From Lachnospiraceae bacterium UBA3774 (GTDB taxonomy: Bacteria > Bacillota > Clostridia > Lachnospirales > Lachnospiraceae): 11,378 bases of DNA. The notes under the pieces are model-generated. The model searched no databases. It was not told the DNA's origin and saw only the letters and a list, made by a program, of their open reading frames with translations. Shown here piece after piece: positions 6,964 through 11,378 of this stretch. Both the position numbers and the translations under genes were made by a program. Position 1 is the stretch's first letter. The number at the start of each line of letters is the position of its first letter. The DNA lies in assembly GCA_002369255.1 (NCBI GenBank), contig DFFO01000096.1, positions 1 to 11,378 on the forward strand, given 5' to 3'.

Positions 6964-7655
6964 CGGACTTGTTGTTTCCGAGAAGGTGTCCCGCATGTCA
7001 CGGGATCACAGACAAAAAAGGGGAGCTTATCTGCGAAAAATGCGTCGGGCGTTTTTCCGCTGTAAAGGCTCCTTTTTGTTTCAAATGCGGAAAAGAGATC
7101 GGAGACGAGAGAGAGGAATATTGCGGCGACTGTATAAAAAAGAGTTTCCCGTTTTCACGCAATGTCGCCGCGTTCAATTACGATGAAATTGCCGGAAACT
7201 CGGTAATGCGTTTTAAAAACGGCGGGAGAAGAGAATACGCGGATTATTATGCGCAGCAGCTTTTGTCTTTGAGAGGAAAAGAAATCGCCGGCTTTAAGCC
7301 CGACGCGATCATTCCCGTTCCGCTGCTCCCGGCAAAGAAAAGGGAAAGGGGCTTCAATCAGGCCGAAGAAATCGCGAAGCGCATTGAAAAAGCAATCGGA
7401 GTCAGGCTTCTTTCGGATGCAGTAATCAAGGTAAAGAATACCGGCTCGCAAAAACAGCTTGACGCCAAAAGCAGGCAGGAAAGTCTGAAAAATGCTTTCT
7501 TGGCGAAGTATTCACTGAAAGATTTTCCGCGGGTGCTTCTTGTCGATGATGTTTTTACTACAGGTAGCACACTCTCGGCGCTTGCAAAGACGGTGAAAAA
7601 AGCGGGAGCAAAAGAGGTTTTTGGCGCGACCGTTTTTGTCGGAAAAGAGGAATAA
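6945..7655 (+). CDS. comF: ComF-family phosphoribosyltransferase-like protein
   Basis: The frame gives 236 residues from TTG 6945. The N-terminal zinc region has CPAC, CEKC, CFKC and CGDC pairs (within about residues 15-65), the four-CxxC layout of ComF/DprA-partner proteins. The C-terminal half is a type I phosphoribosyltransferase fold with 'IIPVPLLPAKKRERGFNQAEEIA' and the PRPP loop 'VLLVDDVFTTGST'. In competent bacteria ComF works in single-strand DNA uptake processing with helicases and DprA; many non-competent Clostridia keep it. I prefer TTG 6945 because GGAGG lies at 6936-6940 (4-nt spacing), whereas the ATG at 6927 lies upstream of that site with only a weak site of its own. With TTG the N-terminus starts just before 'LLFPRRCPAC', where ComF proteins normally begin. 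It overlaps the recD2 end by 19 nt, indicating coupled translation. Confidence 0.9.
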   Translation: MFFGYLTDLLFPRRCPACHGITDKKGELICEKCVGRFSAVKAPFCFKCGKEIGDEREEYCGDCIKKSFPFSRNVAAFNYDEIAGNSVMRFKNGGRREYADYYAQQLLSLRGKEIAGFKPDAIIPVPLLPAKKRERGFNQAEEIAKRIEKAIGVRLLSDAVIKVKNTGSQKQLDAKSRQESLKNAFLAKYSLKDFPRVLLVDDVFTTGSTLSALAKTVKKAGAKEVFGATVFVGKEE

Positions 7656-7658
7656 AAC

Positions 7659-7686
7659 TTGATTTTTCAGTGCCATCAATTATAAT
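7659..7686 (+). promoter_or_regulatory. Promoter of the zinc-ribbon/YARHG protein gene
   Basis: TTGATT (7659-7664), a 16-nt spacer, and a perfect TATAAT (7681-7686) lie directly after the comF stop. Predicted start is near 7693, about 38 nt before the ATG. GGAGG at 7720-7724 gives a good ribosome-binding site. No terminator hairpin is seen between comF and this promoter, so read-through from comF is possible. Confidence 0.75.
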
Positions 7687-7730
7687 AAATAAGAATGTAT
7701 GTTTTTTAATAATTTTTTCGGAGGAAAAAC

Positions 7731-9011
7731 ATGTTTTGTCCAAAATGCGCTGCGGAATTAAAAGAGGGCGTAAGATTTTGCCCCAAGTGCGGTCTGCAGA
7801 TAAAAGAAGACCAGGCCGAACAGCTCATAGAGCTTTTCGGCCTTGACGATATTGAATACGAAGAGCCGGAAGGCTCGCCCGAGCCCGAAGTAGAGGTCGA
7901 GCTCGAAATCGAAGTCACACCCGAGCCTGAGGCCGAAGTGACACCCGAGCCTGAAGCCGCACCCGAACCCGAGGACGGGCCCGAAGCCGCACCTGAGGCC
8001 GAAGTGGCGCCGGAAGCGGCACCTGAACCTGCACCCGAGCCTGAAGTCGCACCGGAGCCCGAAGTCGCGCCGGAGCCCGAGCCTGAGGCCGCACCCGAAC
8101 CCGCACCTGAGCCCACACCTGAACCCGAGTTCGAAGCCACACCCGAGCCCGAACCCGCACTTGAGGCCGAGCCCGAAGCTATACCGGAGCCCGAACCCGC
8201 ACCTGAACCCGAGGCCACACCTGAGACTGATCCGGCCGCCGCACTCGAGGTCACGCCTGCACCCGAACCCGAAGTCGCACCTGAGGCCGAGCCTGCACGC
8301 GAACCCGAAGTCACACCTGAGGCCGAGCCTGCAGATGATCAGGTTGGGCTTGATGATCCGCAGGAGCCGAAAAAACGCGGAGCAGTCGGGATTATTTTCG
8401 GAATAATAGCGCTGCTTCTTGTTTGCGCAGGCGTTTATATTCTGGTATCACAGATGAACAGCAGACAGGAAAATGAAACCGTCGGAGGAACAGAGGCAGA
8501 CGTAACCGAAGAGGTTGCCCCTTCCTCTGCTGAACCTTCTTCAGATGTTCCTGCTACCGAAGCGACGACTACCGAGGCGACCACAGAGGCCGCTACTACT
8601 GAAACGCCTACTACTGAGGCACCCACTACCGAGGCTCAGACCACTGAAGCTCCGACCACTACAGCAGCGGAAACGCAGAAGAGCAGCGCGACTGTTCCGA
8701 GTTCTCTTAGAGTCAAAGGGGTTTCGTCCGACGAGCTTATACTTCCGGATGCAAACAGCACGAAGTACAGCAAAAAGGTTATTTCGTCAATGACGGACAA
8801 GCAGCTCAGATATGCGAGAAATGAAATCTGCGCGCGCGCCGGCAGAAAATACACCTCTGCGGAATACGGCAAATATTTCAAACAATTCAGTTGGTATGAT
8901 CCGCAATACAGCGCATCGTATTTTGACAAACACTGCGACGATATTATTAATAAGTACGAAAAATACAATCTCGATCTGATAAATGCAGAAGAATCCGCTC
9001 GCAGAAAATAA
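7731..9011 (+). CDS. Membrane protein: zinc ribbon, Glu/Pro stalk, transmembrane helix, Thr-rich linker, YARHG domain
   Basis: The product has 426 residues. Order: a zinc ribbon with C3-P-K-C6 and C17-P-K-C20; a short helix to about residue 40; a long Glu/Pro/Ala-rich stretch (about 44-203, mostly PEPE, APEP and EVAPE units); a Lys/Arg stop (214-216) and one transmembrane helix (217-242); a Thr/Glu/Ala-rich linker (about 253-317, TTEA repeats); and a C-terminal domain matching YARHG (about 345-405) with 'RYARNEICARAGRKY', 'YGKYF' and 'FSWYDP'. Positive-inside topology puts the zinc ribbon and Glu/Pro stalk in the cytoplasm and the YARHG domain outside. YARHG domains are found in extracellular or lipid-anchored proteins of Firmicutes; their function is not known. 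The namesake H is replaced (ARAG for ARHG). It is probably monocistronic, with its own promoter. Function cannot be named. Confidence 0.85.
   Translation: MFCPKCAAELKEGVRFCPKCGLQIKEDQAEQLIELFGLDDIEYEEPEGSPEPEVEVELEIEVTPEPEAEVTPEPEAAPEPEDGPEAAPEAEVAPEAAPEPAPEPEVAPEPEVAPEPEPEAAPEPAPEPTPEPEFEATPEPEPALEAEPEAIPEPEPAPEPEATPETDPAAALEVTPAPEPEVAPEAEPAREPEVTPEAEPADDQVGLDDPQEPKKRGAVGIIFGIIALLLVCAGVYILVSQMNSRQENETVGGTEADVTEEVAPSSAEPSSDVPATEATTTEATTEAATTETPTTEAPTTEAQTTEAPTTTAAETQKSSATVPSSLRVKGVSSDELILPDANSTKYSKKVISSMTDKQLRYARNEICARAGRKYTSAEYGKYFKQFSWYDPQYSASYFDKHCDDIINKYEKYNLDLINAEESARRK
7861..8336 (+). repeat. Degenerate Glu-Pro-coding repeat inside the YARHG gene
   Basis: This GC-rich stretch codes almost only for Glu, Pro, Ala, Val and Thr in short units such as CCCGAGCCTGAA and GAAGTCGCACCG, in irregular order and with mixed synonymous codons. 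It leaves the opposite strand free of stop codons for about 600 nt (7706-8314), producing a spurious Ser/Gly/Ala frame. The repeats are prone to length change. Confidence 0.85.
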
Positions 9012-9034
9012 ATTCTGAATAAAGAGTGAAGATG

Positions 9035-9079
9035 GTGCCGGATTACAGCAAAGGAAACCCAACAAGCTGTATCCGGCAC
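9035..9079. other. Strong hairpin after the YARHG gene
   Basis: The left arm 9035-9049 (GTGCCGGATTACAGC) pairs with the right arm 9066-9079 (GCTGTATCCGGCAC) with a single bulged T and a 16-nt loop. It starts 24 nt after the YARHG stop. No T-run follows on the plus strand, so it is not a canonical terminator, but it could stabilise the 3' end of that transcript or mark the border of the repeat array that begins 9 nt later. Confidence 0.7.
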
Positions 9080-9088
9080 ATATCATTT

Positions 9089-9452
9089 AAAATGCGTGCA
9101 AGAAGGCCAAAAATGGCAGTTCTGCCCGCACCGAAGCTTCAGAATGCGTGCAAGAAGGCCAAAAATGGCAGTTTTGCCCGCACCTCCGCCCCAAAATGCG
9201 TGCAAGAAGGCCCAAAACAGCGGTTCTGCCCGCACCGCCGCCCCAAAATGCGTGCAAGAAGGCCCAAAATGGCGGTTCTGCCCGCACCGAAGCTTCAAAA
9301 TGCGTGCAGGAAGGCCAAAAACAGCGGTTCTGCCCGCACCGCCGCCCCAAAATGCGTGCAAGAAGGCAAAAAATGGCGGTTTTGCCCGCATCGCCGCCCC
9401 AAAATGCGTGCAGGAAGGCCAAAAACAGCGGTTCTGCCCGCACCGCCGCAGC
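9089..9452. repeat. Seven tandem copies of a 52-bp unit
   Basis: Units start at 9089, 9141, 9193, 9245, 9297, 9349 and 9401, each exactly 52 bp; the last ends near 9452 with a divergent tail. Every unit opens with (A/G)AATGCGTGCA(A/G)GAAGGC. A variable middle follows (ATGGC or ACAGC), then GCCCGCA and one of two endings (CGAAGCTTC, or CGCCGCCCC-like). Within a unit TGCGTGC can pair with GCCCGCA (one mismatch) and AGAA with TTCT (TTTT in some units), giving an imperfect hairpin. There are no spacers, so it is not a CRISPR. 52 is not a multiple of 3, and frames through the array are open on both strands only because the unit lacks stops. The whole 9012-9487 gap holds only this array and the preceding hairpin. 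Confidence 0.95.
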
Positions 9453-9487
9453 CTACCTTCAAAAGGCGCTTCTTTTCAAAAAAACAT

Positions 9488-9516
9488 TTGACTCCTGCAA
9501 AAACTTATGTTAATAT
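9488..9516 (+). promoter_or_regulatory. Promoter of the rpmG-secE-nusG operon
   Basis: TTGACT (9488-9493), a 17-nt spacer, and TAATAT (9511-9516) form a strong vegetative promoter with 5/6 and 4/6 matches. Predicted start is near 9523, giving a leader of about 70 nt. It lies 36 nt past the end of the 52-bp array. Confidence 0.75.
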
Positions 9517-9525
9517 TACCTAACC

Positions 9526-9548
9526 GTCGACAAATCGGCTTTTTTTTG
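9526..9548 (+). other. Terminator-like hairpin at the very start of the rpmG leader
   Basis: GTCGA (9526-9530) and TCGGC (9535-9539) pair (one G-T) around CAAA, followed by a run of eight T (9540-9547). It lies a few nt after the predicted transcription start. The 5-bp stem is weak. It could be an attenuator, a 5' stabiliser, or the terminator of transcripts arriving from the array side. Confidence 0.45.
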
Positions 9549-9592
9549 TTGTGGAATTTTAAACGGAAAAATAATACGCGGAGGAAACAAAA

Positions 9593-9742
9593 ATGCGTAC
9601 CAGAATCACCCTCGCATGTACTGAGTGCAAGCAGAGAAATTACAACGTAACGAAAGAGAAAAAGAACCATCCCGACAGAATGGAAACCAAAAAATATTGT
9701 CCTTTCTGCAAGGCTCACACCGTACACAAAGAGACCAAGTAA
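9593..9742 (+). CDS. rpmG: 50S ribosomal protein L33
   Basis: This 49-residue protein (MRTRITLACTECKQRNYNVTKEKK...) is a zinc-binding L33 with C9-x2-C12 and C36-x2-C39 (CPFC), the C+ form that depends on zinc. L33 sits on the large ribosomal subunit near the E site. GGAGG at 9580-9584, 8 nt from the ATG, fixes the start. It is the first gene of the operon and precedes secE by 18 nt. The conserved 'RNYNVTKEKKNHPDRMETKKYCPFCKAHTVHKETK' region is typical (quoted here only as a pattern: RNY, KKN, RME, KKYCP, HTVHKE). Confidence 0.95.
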   Translation: MRTRITLACTECKQRNYNVTKEKKNHPDRMETKKYCPFCKAHTVHKETK

Positions 9743-9760
9743 TCTCGGAAAGGCTTTATT

Positions 9761-9931
9761 ATGGCAGGGTATTTTAAAAGCGTAAAAGCTGAATTCAAAA
9801 AAATAATCTGGCCCGGCAAGGCTGACGCATTAAAGCAGTCGGTAGCTGTAGTCGTTACGTCGATCATACTCGGAGTGGCTATAGCGCTTATCGATGCGGG
9901 CGCAAAGTTCCTTTTGGGATTCATTCTTTAA
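9761..9931 (+). CDS. secE: Preprotein translocase subunit SecE
   Basis: This 56-residue protein is the short Gram-positive form of SecE. An amphipathic N-terminal segment 'YFKSVKAEFKKIIWPGK' carries the conserved WP pair (W17-P18), followed by one transmembrane helix (about residues 27-54, 'SVAVVVTSIILGVAIALID'). SecE clamps SecY in the SecYEG channel for protein export. The ATG at 9761 follows rpmG by 18 nt with only a weak ribosome-binding site (TCGGAAAGG at 9744-9752), so coupling to rpmG translation is likely. nusG starts 9 nt after the stop, as usual. Confidence 0.93.
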   Translation: MAGYFKSVKAEFKKIIWPGKADALKQSVAVVVTSIILGVAIALIDAGAKFLLGFIL

Positions 9932-9940
9932 GGAGGACTC

Positions 9941-10456
9941 ATGGCAGAAGATAAATGGTATGTCGTACATACTTACTCCGGCTACGAGAACAAGGTAAAG
10001 GCTGACCTCGAAAAGACCATTGAAAACCGCAAGCTTCAGGACGTTATCAGAGAAGTACTTGTTCCCATGCAGGATGTTGTTGAAGTAAAAAACGGCGTTC
10101 GCAAGGCAGTACAGAAGAAAATGTTCCCGAGCTATGTTCTCATAAACATGGATATGAACGACGATACATGGTTTATCGTCAGAAATACCCGCGGCGTTAC
10201 CGGCTTCGTCGGACCGGGCTCAAAGCCTGTTCCGCTTTCCGAAGAGGAAATGAAGCACGTCGGCATCAGAGATATCGGTTATGAGATAGATTTTGCGGTC
10301 GGAGATTCCGTGATCGTAGTAAACGGCGTTTGGGAAGGTACTATCGGTACCATCAAGGCCATCAACCAAAGCAAGCAGATGCTGACGCTTTCGGTAGACA
10401 TGTTCGGACGCGAAACTCCTGTTGAGCTTGAGTTCGGTGCCGTAAGAAAAATGTGA
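9941..10456 (+). CDS. nusG: Transcription termination/antitermination factor NusG
   Basis: The product has 171 residues, a normal length. The N-terminal NGN domain (about 1-105) starts 'KWYVVHTYSGYENKVK' and carries 'VLVPMQDVVEVKNG' and 'KMFPSYVLINMDMND'. The KOW domain (about 117-171) has 'FAVGDSVIVVNGVWEGTIGTI'. NusG binds RNA polymerase at the clamp and modulates pausing and termination, and its KOW domain contacts Rho or ribosomal S10. AAGGAGG at 9930-9936 overlaps the secE stop and gives a strong start. It is followed by the structured rplK leader with no terminator, so rplK-rplA may be co-transcribed. Confidence 0.97.
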   Translation: MAEDKWYVVHTYSGYENKVKADLEKTIENRKLQDVIREVLVPMQDVVEVKNGVRKAVQKKMFPSYVLINMDMNDDTWFIVRNTRGVTGFVGPGSKPVPLSEEEMKHVGIRDIGYEIDFAVGDSVIVVNGVWEGTIGTIKAINQSKQMLTLSVDMFGRETPVELEFGAVRKM

Positions 10457-10575
10457 TATCTTATCCGGCTTGCCGGATTATGATAAAAGCTTCATAAAAG
10501 AAGCGGTGGAAGGAGACCTTTTCTCCGCCATACCACAGTTGCCCTTTCGGGCAAAATAAAAAAGGAGGAAGCCAA
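10457..10575 (+). promoter_or_regulatory. Structured rplK leader with four hairpins; candidate L1 autoregulatory site
   Basis: Four consecutive hairpins fill the 119-nt nusG-rplK spacer: ATCCGG/CCGGAT (10463-10478), GCTTC/GAAGC (10489-10504), GGT-GG-GGAGA/TCTCC-CC-ACC with an AT bulge (10505-10534), and TTGCCC/GGGCAA (10539-10554). None is followed by a T-run. The third is a two-part helix with an asymmetric bulge, the general shape of ribosomal protein L1 sites on mRNA. L1 repression of its own rplK-rplA mRNA is known in Escherichia coli; here it is inferred from place and shape. AAGGAGG at 10562-10568 is left exposed 9 nt after the last stem. Confidence 0.55.
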
Positions 10576-11001
10576 ATGGCAAAGAAAGTAACAGGTTTTA
10601 TCAAGCTGCAGATTCCTGCCGGCAAAGCGACTCCCGCTCCGCCCGTAGGTCCCGCGCTTGGACAGCACGGCGTTAACATCGTGGAATTCACAAAGCAGTT
10701 CAACGCCAGAACAGCAGATCAGGGTGATCTTATCATCCCCGTAGTTATTACGGTTTATGCAGACAGATCCTTCAGCTTTGTTACGAAGACTCCGCCTGCA
10801 GCAGTGCTTCTTAAGAAAGCAGCCAAGATTCAGAAAGGTTCGGGAGTTCCCAACAGAGATAAGGTTGCGACTATTAAGAGAGAAGAGTGCAGAAAGATCG
10901 CCGAGATGAAAATGTCGGATCTTAATGCAGCAAATATCGAGACAGCTACCAGCATGATCTGCGGAACAGCCCGCAGCATGGGTATCGTCGTCGAGGACTA
11001 A
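10576..11001 (+). CDS. rplK: 50S ribosomal protein L11
   Basis: The product has 141 residues, the standard L11 length. The N-terminal domain has 'KLQIPAGKATPAPPVGPALGQHGVNI', the proline-rich loop that contacts EF-G and the L7/L12 stalk base and is the thiostrepton-binding region. The C-terminal RNA-binding domain (about 70-141) has 'KIQKGSGVPNRDKVATIKREE' (pattern: SGVPN, VATIK) and ends 'SMGIVVED'. L11 forms the GTPase-associated centre with 23S rRNA. AAGGAGG at 10562-10568 with a 7-nt spacing fixes the ATG start. rplA follows with a gap of 10 nt. Confidence 0.98.
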   Translation: MAKKVTGFIKLQIPAGKATPAPPVGPALGQHGVNIVEFTKQFNARTADQGDLIIPVVITVYADRSFSFVTKTPPAAVLLKKAAKIQKGSGVPNRDKVATIKREECRKIAEMKMSDLNAANIETATSMICGTARSMGIVVED

Positions 11002-11011
11002 GGAGGGTGCC

Positions 11012-11378
11012 ATGAAAAGAGGTAAGAAATATACCGAAGCCGCAAAGCAGATCGACCGCACCGTTCTTTATGACGCTCCCGAGGCGATCGCGCTTCTTAA
11101 AAAGGCTGCTTATGCAAAATTTGACGAAACAGTAGAACTCCACATCCGTACAGGCTGCGACGGCCGTCATGCCGAAGAGCAGATCCGCGGAGCGGTTGTT
11201 CTCCCCAACGGAACCGGTAAAACGGTCCGCGTTCTGGTTTTTGCGAAAGGCGTAAAAGCTGACGAGGCTCAGGCCGCAGGCGCAGATTACGTCGGAGCAG
11301 AGGAGCTTATCCCGAAGATCCAGAACGAAGGATGGCTTGACTTTGACGTAGTTGTTGCTACTCCCGATATGATGGGTG
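11012..11378 (+). CDS. rplA: 50S ribosomal protein L1, N-terminal part (cut by window end)
   Basis: The first 122 codons are present; full-length bacterial L1 is about 230 residues. The reading frame begins MKRGKKYTEAAKQIDR and shows 'FDETVELHIRTG', 'RHAEEQIRGAVVLPNGTGK', and 'GWLDFDVVVATPDMMG', all typical of L1. L1 forms the mobile stalk by the E site of the large subunit and often represses its own operon. AGGAGG at 11001-11006 overlaps the rplK stop; the ATG follows by 5 nt. In place of the usual Val-Asp-Pro before RHA the sequence reads Cys-Asp-Gly (C54-D-G), a minor change. Confidence 0.98.
   Translation, partial: MKRGKKYTEAAKQIDRTVLYDAPEAIALLKKAAYAKFDETVELHIRTGCDGRHAEEQIRGAVVLPNGTGKTVRVLVFAKGVKADEAQAAGADYVGAEELIPKIQNEGWLDFDVVVATPDMMG

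Noticed and set aside
7706..8314. Long minus-strand frame rich in Ser/Gly/Ala opposite the YARHG gene
   Set aside because: It is the mirror of the Glu/Pro-coding repeat; GAG/CCC codons read on the other strand lack stops. It has no convincing ribosome-binding site or recognisable domain.
9089..9452. CRISPR array
   Set aside because: Copies are directly adjacent with related sequence throughout; there are no unique spacers and no cas genes in the window.
9026..9523. Several plus- and minus-strand frames across the 52-bp array
   Set aside because: The unit is 52 bp, so every frame cycles through the same three translations, and the open frames follow from the near-absence of stop codons in the unit. 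No ribosome-binding site or conserved protein is seen.
10539..10554. Intrinsic terminator between nusG and rplK
   Set aside because: The TTGCCC/GGGCAA stem is followed by A-rich sequence rather than T, so it does not fit a plus-strand terminator.

Overview
The window looks like a low-to-mid GC Gram-positive bacterium of the class Clostridia, probably an Oscillospiraceae/Ruminococcaceae-type gut or anaerobic lineage. The grounds are strong GGAGG ribosome-binding sites, the order rpmG-secE-nusG-rplK-rplA, a MecA-type Clp adaptor, a RecD2 helicase with ComF, and a zinc-ribbon/YARHG surface protein with a TTEA-rich linker. The species assignment is inference; no 16S or other marker is present.

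Layout. Positions 1-157 (minus) hold the N-terminus of a transposase-like gene that leaves the window. A perfect 38-bp palindrome covers its putative promoter. Next comes mecA (364-1044, minus), which diverges from a DEDDh 3'-5' exonuclease gene (1203-2162, plus). The exonuclease converges on a dacF-like D,D-carboxypeptidase gene (2191-3552, minus), and the two share one bidirectional terminator. From 3645 to 7655 lies a plus-strand unit, mreB-recD2-comF, with a 6-nt gap and then an overlap, which suggests co-transcription of a cell-shape actin, a DNA helicase and a competence-type phosphoribosyltransferase. A separate consensus promoter drives a zinc-ribbon/Glu-Pro-stalk/transmembrane/Thr-rich/YARHG protein (7731-9011).

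The 9012-9487 gap has no credible gene. It holds a strong hairpin and seven tandem copies of a 52-bp unit. A canonical promoter at 9488-9516 then starts the translation/transcription housekeeping operon rpmG-secE-nusG, followed by a structured 119-nt leader with four consecutive hairpins and then rplK-rplA (rplA is cut by the window end). The leader sits where L1 autoregulation of rplK-rplA would act.

No overtly new multi-gene defence or metabolic system is visible; most genes are conserved core genes. The most interesting parts are non-coding: the 52-bp array, the transposase-linked palindrome, the rplK leader, and two minus-strand genes (mecA, dacF) that look leaderless because promoter-like elements abut their start codons and no Shine-Dalgarno is present.
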